Part shown: positions 1 through 8,991 of the stretch, piece after piece
Layout: every line of letters begins with the position of its first letter
How positions within the stretch are numbered: the first letter of the stretch is position 1
NCBI RefSeq assembly: GCF_947498805.1
Contig: NZ_CANMLT010000003.1
Coordinates: 372,001-436,000 of the forward strand
Length of the DNA stretch: 64,000 nucleotides
Direction of reading: 5' to 3'
From: an uncultured Tenacibaculum sp.
GTDB lineage: Bacteria > Bacteroidota > Bacteroidia > Flavobacteriales > Flavobacteriaceae
Made by a program: the position numbers and the translations under genes
The notes under the pieces: model-generated
What the model was told of the DNA's origin: nothing
Seen by the model: the letters and a program-made list of their open reading frames with translations, nothing else
Database searches by the model: none

Positions 1-66
1 ACTATCATTTCCTCCACACCCCATAAAAAAAAGGGTTAACAAACCTAATAAATAAGTTCTCTTCAT
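1..66 (-). CDS. 5' end of a lipoprotein gene, cut by the left window edge
   Basis: Reading the minus strand from an ATG at 64-66 gives an open frame of 22 codons that runs off the window. It begins MKRTYLLGLLTLFFMGC followed by GGND. This is a short basic start, a hydrophobic stretch and a Cys followed by Gly-Gly, which looks like a lipoprotein signal peptide of the Bacteroidota type. The rest of the protein lies outside the window, so no function can be given. It lies 27 bases downstream of the flavoprotein gene on the same strand. Confidence 0.6.
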   Translation of the reverse strand, partial: MKRTYLLGLLTLFFMGCGGNDS

Positions 67-93
67 AATAAAACCTTTAAAAAATACTGCGGA

Positions 94-699
94 TTATACT
101 TTGTCGTGTACCTTAGTCGGAGTATGGTCGTTCCAAAAAGTTAAAATATCGGTTGCTACACTCGCTCCACTTCCTGCTGCAATTGCAAATTGACTTCTCC
201 AACCCGCTAGGGTTCCACATACATATAATCCTTCTTTAATTAAATGGCCAAAGTTACGCAATTGTATCCTATCTTTCATAACATTAGCTCTGCTATGTCT
301 TTCAACGTATTTTTCTAGGCCTGCAATTTCAAAAGGTTTGGCATAATTTAACGCCACTACCACTATTTCTGTGGTATATTCATTCTTGTTTGTGACTACT
401 TTATATCCATCAGTATCATCCAACACCGCAAGCACTTTTTCTTTTTCTATTTGTTCAATATGAGGATACAACTCTGCTAACTGTTCTCTTCCTTGTTGTA
501 AAATATCTTCTCCTTTAGTTCCTTTTGGTAACCCTAAAACATTATTAAACAATGCACTTTGTAGATGAGAAGATTTTTGATGCATAATAATGCCTACTTT
601 TTTTCCTTTAGCATATGCCTTATTTTGGGCTGATCCAATTACTAAAGCACATTGCATTCCAGATACCCCTCCTCCAATTATTAAACAATCATACTTCAT
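94..699 (-). CDS. Small FAD/NAD(P)-dependent oxidoreductase, thioredoxin-reductase-like
   Basis: The protein has about 201 residues when started at MKYDCLIIGGG. That ATG lies one base after the stop of the upstream MarC gene, which supports it over a non-ATG start 33 bases upstream. The FAD-binding Rossmann motif GGGVSG is at residues 9-14. A second flavoprotein motif (GLYVCGTLAGW, then an Ala/Gly-rich helix) is near residue 165. The redox CxxC of true thioredoxin reductases is absent, and the chain is about 100 residues shorter than that family. It is therefore a reduced relative of unknown substrate, probably cytoplasmic and co-transcribed with the MarC gene. Confidence 0.75.
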   Translation of the reverse strand: MKYDCLIIGGGVSGMQCALVIGSAQNKAYAKGKKVGIIMHQKSSHLQSALFNNVLGLPKGTKGEDILQQGREQLAELYPHIEQIEKEKVLAVLDDTDGYKVVTNKNEYTTEIVVVALNYAKPFEIAGLEKYVERHSRANVMKDRIQLRNFGHLIKEGLYVCGTLAGWRSQFAIAAGSGASVATDILTFWNDHTPTKVHDKV

Positions 700-700
700 A

Positions 701-1282
701 TTAAGCAAACAAAATTTTAATATTAGCTGCAAATAATTTTACTGCAATAGCTAATAAGATAACTCCAAATATCTTTTGAATTATTTTTATTCCGTTTGCA
801 CCAATAATTCTTTCGATTTTAGACGATGTTTTTAATACTACATAGATTAATACTACGTTTAAAAAAATTGCTACCAAAATATTTTCAAAAGCATATTCTG
901 CTCTTAAAGAAAGTAAAGTTGTTAAACTACCCGGCCCAGCAATTAATGGAAACGCTATAGGGAATACGGATGCATTTAAGGCACTATCTTCATCTTCTTT
1001 ATATAATGTTATTCCTAAGATCATTTCAAGCGCTATAAAGAATAAAATAAAAGCCCCTGCCACCGCAAATGAATTAACATCGATTCCAATAAAACTAAGT
1101 AATCGTTGTCCTAAGAATAAAAACACCACCATGATAACACCTGCTATAATTGATGCTTTTTCTGATTGAATATGACCCACTTTTTTTCTTAAATCTACGA
1201 TAATAGGAATGTTTCCAATAATATCTATAACGGCAAACAATACCATAAAGGCCGTTACTATTTCTTTTAAATCAAAATTCAT
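701..1282 (-). CDS. MarC family integral membrane protein
   Basis: A 193-residue, very hydrophobic protein with about six membrane segments. The family signatures are clear: an early VDIIGNIPI segment, and a central stretch with FPLIAGPGSLTTLL where MarC/UPF0056 proteins have their conserved PxxAGPG motif. The start at MNFDLKEIVTAF is preferred over a non-ATG codon 45 bases upstream, because the extra residues are not membrane-like and the family starts here. It is the first gene of a pair with the small flavoprotein, with one base between stop and start. Members sit in the inner membrane; their transport role is still uncertain. Confidence 0.85.
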   Translation of the reverse strand: MNFDLKEIVTAFMVLFAVIDIIGNIPIIVDLRKKVGHIQSEKASIIAGVIMVVFLFLGQRLLSFIGIDVNSFAVAGAFILFFIALEMILGITLYKEDEDSALNASVFPIAFPLIAGPGSLTTLLSLRAEYAFENILVAIFLNVVLIYVVLKTSSKIERIIGANGIKIIQKIFGVILLAIAVKLFAANIKILFA

Positions 1283-1332
1283 GTTCAAATATTTTTCAAT
1301 TGTAAAATTAGACAAGTAATCTAACAAACTAC

Positions 1333-1340
1333 TATTTTTG
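1333..1340 (+). promoter_or_regulatory. Bacteroidota -7 promoter element (TATTTTTG)
   Basis: TATTTTTG matches the TAnnTTTG -7 consensus of Bacteroidota sigma-ABfr promoters. It lies 56 bases before the DUF3109 start codon, leaving a leader of roughly 50 bases. No TTG is found at the ideal upstream distance, so this is supported by the -7 element alone. Confidence 0.4.
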
Positions 1341-1396
1341 CGACTTAAATATACATGAACTTTTTGTAAAGTTTATAACTATCATTTTTTTAAAAC

Positions 1397-1969
1397 ATGT
1401 TTCAATTAGGTAAAACCATCGTTTCTGAAGATATTATTGAAAAGGATTTTGTTTGTAACTTATCTGCTTGCAAAGGTATTTGTTGTGTAGAGGGTGAAGC
1501 TGGTGCTCCTTTAGAAGAAGAAGAAACCAAAATTTTAGAAGATATATATCCTATTGTAAAGCCTTTTTTAAGAGAAGAAGGTATTAAAGCAATAGAAGAA
1601 CAGGGTACCTGGATTACTAGTGATTTTGGTGAATTAGAAACTCCTTTAGTAAATAATGCTGAATGTGCTTATGTTATTTTTGATGATAAAGGAACTTCTT
1701 TGTGTGCTATTGAAGAGGCATATAATAAAGATCTTGTTGATTGGAAAAAACCTATTTCTTGCCATTTATATCCAGTAAGAGTTAATAGTTACAGTGAATT
1801 TGCTGCCGTAAATTATCATAAATGGGATATCTGCGACGATGCTTGTTCACTAGGTAGCGAATTACAGATTCCTGTTTTTAAGTTTGTAAAAGAAGCTTTG
1901 ATTAGAAAGTTTGGACAACATTGGTATGACGAGTTAGAATCAATTTCTGAAAAGAAAAAAAATAAATAA
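1397..1969 (+). CDS. DUF3109 family cysteine-rich protein
   Basis: A 190-residue soluble protein that matches the DUF3109 family in length and N-terminus. The first 30 residues hold C20, C25, C29 and C30 in a CNLSACKGICC pattern. Further cysteines follow in NAECAY, TSLCAI, ISCHLYP and ICDDAC. Such spacing resembles the Fe-S or zinc binding proteins of the YkgJ/CxxCxxCC group, so a metal site is likely. No enzymatic role is established for the family. It is a single gene with its own -7 element and a strong hairpin terminator directly after the stop. Confidence 0.85.
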   Translation: MFQLGKTIVSEDIIEKDFVCNLSACKGICCVEGEAGAPLEEEETKILEDIYPIVKPFLREEGIKAIEEQGTWITSDFGELETPLVNNAECAYVIFDDKGTSLCAIEEAYNKDLVDWKKPISCHLYPVRVNSYSEFAAVNYHKWDICDDACSLGSELQIPVFKFVKEALIRKFGQHWYDELESISEKKKNK

Positions 1970-1977
1970 ACTAATAA

Positions 1978-2008
1978 AAAAAGAGAAGCTAATTTAGCTT
2001 CTCTTTTT
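1978..2008. terminator. Bidirectional rho-independent terminator
   Basis: A perfect 14-bp stem (left arm 1978-1991, right arm 1995-2008) with a 3-base loop lies between two converging genes. It begins with A5 and ends with T5, so it can stop transcription from both sides. Confidence 0.85.
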
Positions 2009-2030
2009 ACATACTCTTTCTTTTTAAACT

Positions 2031-2729
2031 TTACTTAACTGTAAAGCTCCAAACTTGTCCAATAGATTTTGCTCCTGCAGCATCTATTGTGTTTATTTTC
2101 CAATAATATGTTTTTCCTGCTTCAACAGTAACATCTAAATTTTGAACTGTTAAATCTGTTGCTTTCTCAGCTGGTGTACTAGTCTCTCCAAAATAAACGT
2201 CATACTTCAAAGTACTAGTATCTGAGTCTGAATCTGCACCTTTCCATCTTAATTTAACGGTACCTGCAGCTACATCATCTTTTCCATTTGCAGGTGCGTC
2301 AATCTGAGCGCTAAATGGTGCTGCATTTGTAACTCCATCTCCCTTGGTGAAAAAAGCAAAAACAGATGAAACTGGCCCTGCCTCTTGACTATTATCTACC
2401 GCAGTAACTGTCCAATAATACGCTTTAGACTTATCTAAAGTTACTGTAATATTTGAAGTTGATGCTGTTTTTGTCATTACAACATTGGTCATGGCCCTAT
2501 CACTTGCAAACTCTACTTTATAAGAAACAACGTCATTATTATTAGGATCTGTTGCATCCGTCCAATCAAAATCAACAGTATTGTTTATACATAATTGATT
2601 GTTTGTTGGTTTTTGAAGTTCAACCCCACTAGGTGGGTCATTCTTTGGAGTACTTCCTCCACCTCCACAAGAAATTAATGTAGAGGTAGCTATTGTTAAT
2701 AGTACTGTATATATTATATTTTTTCTCAT
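2031..2729 (-). CDS. Lipoprotein with two fibronectin-III-like domains
   Basis: The 232-residue product has a lipoprotein signal ending LISC, with the lipidated Cys at 21, followed by Gly-rich sequence. Two similar beta-sandwich modules follow, at about residues 35-130 and 138-232. Each ends in the typical FN3 pattern: KAYYWTVTAVD in the first, KTYYWKINTID and then WSFTVK in the second. It probably sits on the outer membrane as a binding or scaffold protein. Its ATG overlaps the TGA of the giant T9SS gene upstream, so the two are translationally coupled and may work together at the surface. Confidence 0.75.
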   Translation of the reverse strand: MRKNIIYTVLLTIATSTLISCGGGGSTPKNDPPSGVELQKPTNNQLCINNTVDFDWTDATDPNNNDVVSYKVEFASDRAMTNVVMTKTASTSNITVTLDKSKAYYWTVTAVDNSQEAGPVSSVFAFFTKGDGVTNAAPFSAQIDAPANGKDDVAAGTVKLRWKGADSDSDTSTLKYDVYFGETSTPAEKATDLTVQNLDVTVEAGKTYYWKINTIDAAGAKSIGQVWSFTVK

Positions 2730-5700
2730 TGTTTTAAAATTTTGATTGGCTCTGAATTCTCTACTCCTAACTTTAAAATGTAAATTCCTGAATTATAATT
2801 TTCAAAAGGAATATCTAGTGTATTTCCACTTACTCTAACCGCCTGGTTAAAGATTACTTTTCCTGATAAATCATAAATCATAGTTTCTACTTGATCTCTA
2901 TTAAAGTTACTTGGTATTAATAACTCTATTTTCGTTGAAATAGGGTTTTTCTTTAAGAAAATACCGTCAATAACCGTTTTGAATGCTCCTTCACAAGCCT
3001 TAGCAGTCTTCACTTCTAAAATTCCTCTTTCTGCTACTTGAACATCAAATATCTTTGAATTAAAAGTTCCTACTAGATTACCATTTAAATATACATTATA
3101 AGGAGCTGTTCCTTTATTTATATTAATTGTGTATTCTTTTGAAGCTTGTTTCTTAGCTACTCTTAATGAAATTGGCGCAGCCGCATCAACATTAAACTCA
3201 TAACATTGTGTATAAGACCTACCATCTACAGATACACATACTTCGTAAGCACCAGGGCTTAAGTTTTCAAATACTGTAGTAGTTGCAGATCCTGCGATAT
3301 TTTTTGTTTCGTTTTTACCTGTTCCATTAAGTGTTACAGTATAATTAACAAATGTCTGCTTAACTGTTACTTCTATTTTTCCATCTTTCTGATCTGCACA
3401 TGTTTCTGAAGTAACTTTTGTAGTAATATTTGTTTGATCTTCATAACTTGTATCACAAACATCTCCTACACCGTCGTTGTTTCCATCTGCTTGGTCTGCA
3501 TTCTTAGTATTGATACAGTTATCTACATTATCCATTACACCATCTCCATCAGTATCTTGACAAGCATCTCCTACTCCATTTCCATCAGTGTCTTTTTGAT
3601 CTGAATTTGCTGTTGTTGGACAGTTATCAACAGTATCTAACACACCATCTCCATCAGTATCCTGACAAGCATCACCTACACCATTTCCATCGCTATCTTT
3701 TTGATCAGCATTGGCAGTTGTAGGACAGTTATCTACACCATTTAAAACACCATCTCCATCTAAATCACCATTAGGATCCATACTGAATTTTCCTGAGAAA
3801 ACTCCTCTACCGTATGTTGCAGCAAATACAACATTATCATCACGTAAGTCTAAATCTAATACAGGAACATTACTCATTCCGTTATATGATTGCGTCCATG
3901 TTGGCGCATCTACATCAAAGTTATCAGTCTTCCAAACTCCTAAATCAGTACCAATAATTACTTCTTTAGGGTTTAATGGGTTTTGTAAAATTGACTTTAC
4001 AGGAATATCTGGTAAGTTTCCTTCTTTATTTTTCCAAGTTGTTCCTCCATCGTTGGTATACCAAACACTCTTTACTCCATAGTTATGGAATGTTACTAAA
4101 ATTTGATTTTCGTTTACACCAAATTCAATATCAGACATAGACCCTACAAAATCTGGCCCAGTAATTTCTGTCCACGTACTTGTAGCTTCATTAGCCTTTT
4201 CTACTTTTAATAATTTTCCATTTTTTAATCCAACGAATAAGTTACTAGATGTTGTAGTATGTGGAGAAATTTTAAGTACTGAAGGCTCTGCTGTCATTAA
4301 ACCATTTACTAAAATTTCTTTAGTAATAGTTCCTAATAAATCAGCATATCTTCTTATTTGATATTTATTTCCTGATGAATAATTAGAATATAAAATATTT
4401 AAATGAGAATCTAACTCTTCTTGGTTAATAAAGTCACCATTACTAGCGTCTTCGTTATTAACTATAATTTTTTGGTTTGTAGCTAAATTCGTTAACTCAA
4501 TAGACTGATTGTATACATAATTTGCAATATAATATCTATCTGTTCCATCTGTGTCAAAGAAACTTGCTGCTCCATCTCCTCCTGAAACATCTACAGAACT
4601 ATTAATTCCAGCTTGAGCATCTGCTACATATGGAGTTCCATTATCCTGTGCTCCTGCTAAGAAATAATCTTTTCCATTAAAAGCTGCAGTTGGTCCTACA
4701 CCAACAGTATAGAACTGTACAGTATTATAGTTTCTATTTCTAGCACTAATTAGTCCACCTCCATTATTTGAAAAGTAAACTCCACCGTCATTACTAAATA
4801 CCATTCTAGATGATGATGCGAATGCTATACCATGCTGATCTGCGTGTACATATTGCTGGCTAAATCCACCATACCAGTGAGAAATTTGGTTCCAAGAAGT
4901 TCCTCCTGTTGTAGATTTAAATAAATCAATTCCTCCAACATAAAGTGTATTCTCATTATTTGGGTCAACTTTTATTAATAAGTCATAAAAAGCTTGTCCT
5001 CTTGTAAAGTCATTTGCTGGAATCCCAGTATCTGCATCATTTGGTAATGGTAATTCTGTTATTGTTACAAAACCATCTGTTGTCTTATAAATTTTTACTG
5101 GTGATCCAGTAGTACTTGTTTGTGCTAATACATATCCAACAGCGGCATTCGTAGGAGATAATGCAATCTCTGTTCTTACACCATCTGTTACCGTTTGTAC
5201 TAAATTGAAGGTAGTACCATTGCTAGATTTGAAAATAGCTCCTCCACCATCTCCAAAAGAAAAACTTCTTGTAGTACTTAAGAAAATAGAATTATCTGAA
5301 GCTATTTCTAAATTGTTAGGCTCATATTCGTTTCCATTTGTAGTTTTAGGAATACTTAACTTAGTAAAGTTAGTTCCGTCTGTAGACTTATAAACTCCAA
5401 AGCTTTTTCCTCCTAATGAAGCTCCTCCAGTATAACCTGCTTCTCCAGCAGCTACAAATACTTCAGAAGTTCCTCCGTTATTTCTAATAACAATATCATT
5501 TACGTGTTGAACTCCTGGAACTAATAAAGAGTTTACTGCTCCATCTGCTCCTTTAGTTAAGGTAACATTTACTGTTCCTGAACCTAACGCAGTAATCATA
5601 GACTCTCCTGCTGTTTTGGTAGTCATTAAAGAAGGTATGGTAATGGTAGCATCATCTCCTCCCATTGGTATTGGGTTACCTTCAACATTATTAACCATTA

Positions 5701-6649
5701 TAACGGCAATTGCACCACCATCTTGTGCTCTTTTAACCTTATCATCAAAATTACAAGATCCTCTGCGGATTACTGCAATCTTCCCGTTTAAAGCAGCATT
5801 ATTTACTAACGCTGAACAAGCATCACTTGTAGGTGCTGTATCGTCTTCAACTAAAGCTAAATCACCAGTAACTGGAGAACTTAAGTTACCTCCAAATGCT
5901 GTAGCTAATGTTGAAATATAAACTCCAGCAATACTTGCAGGAGAATTAACTGTTACTGTAGAGTTCGGATCTAAGAAAGATTGTCCTGTAACTCCTCCAA
6001 ATACTCGATTCCAAGTACTTCCTCCATCTGTAGATTTCCATACTCCATCTCCATTTACATCTCCATTTACATAAGATTCACCTGTTCCTACATAAAATGT
6101 TTTAGAGTCATTTGGATCAACAACGATACAAGATACTGCTAAATTTTCTGGAATTCCTACACGCTCCCATTTAGAGCTTGCTTCTGAAATTTTAGTGTTT
6201 TTCCATAATCCACCACTAACTCCTCCAGCAAAAACTGTTTCGTTAGTTGCGTCATTTGGATCAAAAATTACTGCTCTTGTTCTTCCTCCTACATTATCTG
6301 GACCTCTTTCAATCCATGGATTATCAGCTTCACCTGGTACTTTTGAAGCAGCTCTTCTGTTATTTAATTTTTCTTGAAGCTCATAAAGCTTATCTTTATT
6401 TGTTCTTCCTGTAGCTGGATTTATTTCACTTAAATACTTTTGCTCAAAAAAGGCATTTGGAGGTAATCCTTGTGCTTTTCTTTGTTTTTTTGGAAGTTCA
6501 GCCGTCTTTTGGTACGGGTGATTTTGTAAAAACTCAGCATGTTGCTTTCTGAGTTGTTCTACTTCTGATTCTCCTTTGAATGAGTCTTTTAAAATTAAAC
6601 CCAATCCTGTAATCAGTAGTAAACCGAAAAAGAGTAGTTTTTTATTCAT
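2726..6649 (-). CDS. Giant T9SS-exported protein: Asp-box propeller, PA domain, TSP3 repeats
   Basis: The 1307-residue protein starts with an N-terminal hydrophobic export signal (about residues 1-20). From about residue 110 it carries sortilin/BNR-like propeller sequence with Asp boxes such as STDGGSTWNRV, TTGGTSWNQI and TNDGGTTWKNK. A protease-associated (PA) domain at about 230-360 interrupts the propeller after its first blade. Residues about 957-1065 are calcium-binding thrombospondin type 3 repeats (DTDGDGV, DNCP, GDACQD). The last 75 residues form a T9SS type A sorting domain ending GIYILKLGVENSEPIKILKQ. No catalytic motif was recognised, so it may be an adhesin or glycan binder. It is coupled to the FN3 lipoprotein by an ATGA overlap. 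Confidence 0.85.
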   Translation of the reverse strand: MNKKLLFFGLLLITGLGLILKDSFKGESEVEQLRKQHAEFLQNHPYQKTAELPKKQRKAQGLPPNAFFEQKYLSEINPATGRTNKDKLYELQEKLNNRRAASKVPGEADNPWIERGPDNVGGRTRAVIFDPNDATNETVFAGGVSGGLWKNTKISEASSKWERVGIPENLAVSCIVVDPNDSKTFYVGTGESYVNGDVNGDGVWKSTDGGSTWNRVFGGVTGQSFLDPNSTVTVNSPASIAGVYISTLATAFGGNLSSPVTGDLALVEDDTAPTSDACSALVNNAALNGKIAVIRRGSCNFDDKVKRAQDGGAIAVIMVNNVEGNPIPMGGDDATITIPSLMTTKTAGESMITALGSGTVNVTLTKGADGAVNSLLVPGVQHVNDIVIRNNGGTSEVFVAAGEAGYTGGASLGGKSFGVYKSTDGTNFTKLSIPKTTNGNEYEPNNLEIASDNSIFLSTTRSFSFGDGGGAIFKSSNGTTFNLVQTVTDGVRTEIALSPTNAAVGYVLAQTSTTGSPVKIYKTTDGFVTITELPLPNDADTGIPANDFTRGQAFYDLLIKVDPNNENTLYVGGIDLFKSTTGGTSWNQISHWYGGFSQQYVHADQHGIAFASSSRMVFSNDGGVYFSNNGGGLISARNRNYNTVQFYTVGVGPTAAFNGKDYFLAGAQDNGTPYVADAQAGINSSVDVSGGDGAASFFDTDGTDRYYIANYVYNQSIELTNLATNQKIIVNNEDASNGDFINQEELDSHLNILYSNYSSGNKYQIRRYADLLGTITKEILVNGLMTAEPSVLKISPHTTTSSNLFVGLKNGKLLKVEKANEATSTWTEITGPDFVGSMSDIEFGVNENQILVTFHNYGVKSVWYTNDGGTTWKNKEGNLPDIPVKSILQNPLNPKEVIIGTDLGVWKTDNFDVDAPTWTQSYNGMSNVPVLDLDLRDDNVVFAATYGRGVFSGKFSMDPNGDLDGDGVLNGVDNCPTTANADQKDSDGNGVGDACQDTDGDGVLDTVDNCPTTANSDQKDTDGNGVGDACQDTDGDGVMDNVDNCINTKNADQADGNNDGVGDVCDTSYEDQTNITTKVTSETCADQKDGKIEVTVKQTFVNYTVTLNGTGKNETKNIAGSATTTVFENLSPGAYEVCVSVDGRSYTQCYEFNVDAAAPISLRVAKKQASKEYTININKGTAPYNVYLNGNLVGTFNSKIFDVQVAERGILEVKTAKACEGAFKTVIDGIFLKKNPISTKIELLIPSNFNRDQVETMIYDLSGKVIFNQAVRVSGNTLDIPFENYNSGIYILKLGVENSEPIKILKQ
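3455..3778 (-). repeat. In-frame thrombospondin type 3 repeat block
   Basis: About three degenerate units of roughly 105-115 bp encode DNCP...DQKD.DGNGVGDACQDTDGDGV. The two leftmost full units are nearly identical at protein level. The repeats are in frame and coding, and the fold is known to bind calcium. Confidence 0.8.
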
Positions 6650-6738
6650 CGTTCATTTTATTTATAACTTATTTAACAGGTCAATAATGTTTTACCCTAC
6701 TTTTTAGGAAATCACAAAGCTAATAAATTAATTCTTAG

Positions 6739-8079
6739 TTATATGACATCTCCTTTTATCTTATTAAACAATCTTATAGCATATCCATCAGAAAGCCCAG
6801 CTACATAGCTGCATATTTGCATAATTCTGTCGTACAAATTTTCTTTTTCTTTTTGATATTCTTCGGGTAGTAAATTCAAAACTAAAATATCATAATTAGA
6901 TGCTTTTCCTTCAAATTTATTATTCAACGCTGTTACAAAAACATCTAGTAGGTCTGCTATGATTTTATACCCTGCTACTTCTTTTTCAACAACTTCCTTG
7001 CTTTTGTATATCTTTTTAACGCTTATCTTTATTATGTCGTTGATTTGTGCTTCATACTTACACTTGTCTAATAACCCTTTGTCAAACGTTCCGTCTAAAA
7101 TTTCGTTTTCATTGGCTAAAAAGATGTCTACTGCTTCGTTTATTAAAACACCAATTGCTAAAGCTCTTAAGTAACTTACTCTATCTTTTTTATGCTCAAG
7201 TGAGTGGTACTTTTTACTATCAATTACATCCTTTACCAATTTAATCATATATTCCAACGCATAATCTTCATCGATAAGACCAAGATTAATTCCATCTTCA
7301 AAATCAATAATAGTATAGCAAATATCATCAGCTGCTTCTACTAGATATGCTAATGGGTGACGATAGTACGAGATTTTTTCTCTGTCTTTTTTAATAAGTC
7401 CCAGATCATTAGTAAGATCTAAAAAAGCCTCTTTTTCACTTTGAAAAAAACCGTATTTCTTATCAGATATATGTTTGGTAGGTTTCTTCGGAAGCGATTC
7501 TTTTGGGTATTTTATAAACGCTCCTAAAGTAGCATAGCTCAAACGTAAACCTCCCTCTATTCCATCTCTACTTTCAGTTAAAATTTTGAATCCATTTGCA
7601 TTTCCTTCAAAATCAATAAGGTCTTGATATTCTAAATCGGTTAATTCTTGTTTGTACTGAAGTCCTTTTCCTGTTTTAAAATATTCTCCAATAGCCTTTT
7701 CTCCAGAATGTCCAAAAGGTGGATTCCCAATATCATGCATTACAGAAGCTGCTGCTACAATAGCTCCAAAATCATTAAATGTATATCCTAATTCTTGTAA
7801 ATGTGGATGACGCTCGAGTAACACTTTCCCTACTCTTCTTCCTAAAGTTCTTCCTACTACCGATACTTCTAAACTATGCGTAAGTCGTGTATGCACAAAG
7901 TCGGTTTTTGAAAGTGGAATCACTTGTGTTTTATCTTGTAAACTTCTAAAAGCAGAAGAGAAAATTATTCTATCAAAATCTACTTCAAATCCTAAGCGTG
8001 TTTCGTCTTGGTGAATTCGCTCTCTTTTTTGAGTATCTCCATGTCTTTTTAACGACAATAATTGTTCCCAGTTCATCAT
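6739..8079 (-). CDS. dgt: Deoxyguanosinetriphosphate triphosphohydrolase (dGTPase), HD superfamily
   Basis: The 446-residue enzyme hydrolyses dGTP (or other dNTPs) to the nucleoside and triphosphate. The HD-domain metal ligands are visible in HTRLTHSLEVS (about residues 63-73) and VMHDIGNPPFGHSG (about residues 113-126). The N-terminal RIIFSSAFRSLQDKTQV segment is also characteristic. Two adjacent Met codons start the frame, and the second (8076) is equally possible. It stands alone on the minus strand. Its promoter region lies inside copy 1 of the 51-bp direct repeat at 8091-8141. With nrdA, nrdB and dut nearby, it belongs to the dNTP-pool genes of this region. Confidence 0.93.
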   Translation of the reverse strand: MMNWEQLLSLKRHGDTQKRERIHQDETRLGFEVDFDRIIFSSAFRSLQDKTQVIPLSKTDFVHTRLTHSLEVSVVGRTLGRRVGKVLLERHPHLQELGYTFNDFGAIVAAASVMHDIGNPPFGHSGEKAIGEYFKTGKGLQYKQELTDLEYQDLIDFEGNANGFKILTESRDGIEGGLRLSYATLGAFIKYPKESLPKKPTKHISDKKYGFFQSEKEAFLDLTNDLGLIKKDREKISYYRHPLAYLVEAADDICYTIIDFEDGINLGLIDEDYALEYMIKLVKDVIDSKKYHSLEHKKDRVSYLRALAIGVLINEAVDIFLANENEILDGTFDKGLLDKCKYEAQINDIIKISVKKIYKSKEVVEKEVAGYKIIADLLDVFVTALNNKFEGKASNYDILVLNLLPEEYQKEKENLYDRIMQICSYVAGLSDGYAIRLFNKIKGDVI

Positions 8080-8090
8080 CTCAAATAAAA

Positions 8091-8141
8091 TTTTGTCGAA
8101 AATACGAAAAAGAGCCTTTTAAAGAATTTTAATTTAACCTA
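8091..8141 (-). repeat. 51-bp direct repeat, copy 1 (dgt promoter side)
   Basis: This copy differs from copy 2 (8819-8869) at only two of 51 positions. It covers the region just upstream of dgt and the last codons and stop of the SUKH gene. On the minus strand it contains TATTTTCG, one base off the TAnnTTTG -7 consensus, so it probably carries the dgt promoter. Confidence 0.8.
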
Positions 8142-8802
8142 AACCTAATCTAAAATCTAGATCCAATTCTACAATTACTTCTGACTTAGTTAAAACAAGT
8201 GTTTTTAACCATTCTGTAAAATTTTCTGTTTTATAATGAAGTTTGTCATCTCGAATACTGTAGTATGCTAAAGGCCATTCTCCTTCTTCATTAGCTTCTG
8301 AAGTTAACCAACACCAGGCACCTCCATTGGCATCCTCAGTCATTAAAAACAATAATGAATTCGTTTCTATCTCTTTTTCTCCTACTATTTCTATTCGTTC
8401 TCCTAAATTACTTCTTAGATTTTTTCGTTGAAAGTTGTCTTTTATACTATCAATTGGCTGCGTATAAATCCAAGTTCCACCATCTCCAAAATATTTTAAA
8501 AAAATCTTGTATGACAATGGTAGTTCAAGATCTATTTCTCTCTCAATGTTTTTTACTTCAATATCAGATAATGTAGCTCCAACCTCACTATGTAAATCAG
8601 AATCTTCTATTAAAGTAATTATTTGTTGAGTTATTGGGTGCTGATTAAAAAGTGATTCCTTTATTTCATTAATTTTTTTTGCTTTTTCATAGCGATTCTT
8701 CATTTTCTTTTTTATCACATCTTCTTCCTTCTTATTATTTTGATTCAAGAACTTCAAACTTATCAAGACTATAAATAATAATATATAAACTCCTTTGAAC
8801 AT
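8134..8802 (-). CDS. Membrane-anchored SMI1/KNR4 (SUKH) domain protein
   Basis: The start at MFKGVYILL gives 222 residues; an upstream non-ATG codon would place the start inside the presumed promoter. Residues 4-18 form one hydrophobic anchor, followed by a Lys/Glu-rich linker to about residue 50. The SUKH fold is recognised from IEREIDLELPLSYKIFLKYFGDGG (quoted here in overlapping parts: IEREIDLELPLSYK and FLKYFGDGG) and the later GGAWCWLTSE stretch. SUKH proteins are common immunity proteins for polymorphic toxins, but no toxin gene is adjacent here. The gene is bracketed by a 51-bp direct repeat, and its stop codon lies inside one copy. Confidence 0.7.
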   Translation of the reverse strand: MFKGVYILLFIVLISLKFLNQNNKKEEDVIKKKMKNRYEKAKKINEIKESLFNQHPITQQIITLIEDSDLHSEVGATLSDIEVKNIEREIDLELPLSYKIFLKYFGDGGTWIYTQPIDSIKDNFQRKNLRSNLGERIEIVGEKEIETNSLLFLMTEDANGGAWCWLTSEANEEGEWPLAYYSIRDDKLHYKTENFTEWLKTLVLTKSEVIVELDLDFRLGLG

Positions 8803-8818
8803 AGCATTCAGTTTTTTG

Positions 8819-8869
8819 TTTTGTCGAAAATACAAAAAAGAGCCTTTTAAAGAGTTTTAATTTAACCTA
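8819..8869 (-). repeat. 51-bp direct repeat, copy 2 (SUKH promoter side)
   Basis: This is the partner of the 8091-8141 copy, with 49 of 51 bases identical and the same orientation. It lies 17 bases upstream of the SUKH start codon and supplies the same promoter-like sequence that copy 1 supplies to dgt. Confidence 0.8.
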
Positions 8870-8950
8870 GTTTAACAAGCAACATTATTTATCCTTTTAA
8901 TTGTTCCTATACATTTTTAATGCAACTTAAAATCATTAACTAAAAAAGAA

Positions 8951-8958
8951 TACTTTTG
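8951..8958 (+). promoter_or_regulatory. -7 promoter element (TACTTTTG) that fixes the downstream start
   Basis: TACTTTTG matches TAnnTTTG. The longest open frame would begin at a TTG inside this element, which cannot be in the transcript. It therefore supports the ATG at 8992. Confidence 0.55.
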
Positions 8959-8991
8959 CTCCTAATTATAATTTTAACTTATTTATTGACT

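Noticed and set aside
3455..3778. Regular repeats that could be taken for a CRISPR array
   Set aside because: The units are over 100 bases, in frame and encode thrombospondin type 3 repeats with calcium-binding Asp residues.
3711..5921. Open frames on the plus strand opposite the giant T9SS gene
   Set aside because: They lie fully within a well supported coding gene and have low-complexity, non-protein-like composition.
8134..8802. SUKH gene as half of a toxin-immunity pair
   Set aside because: No toxin-like gene is adjacent; dgt is a housekeeping enzyme. The repeat arrangement is reported instead.
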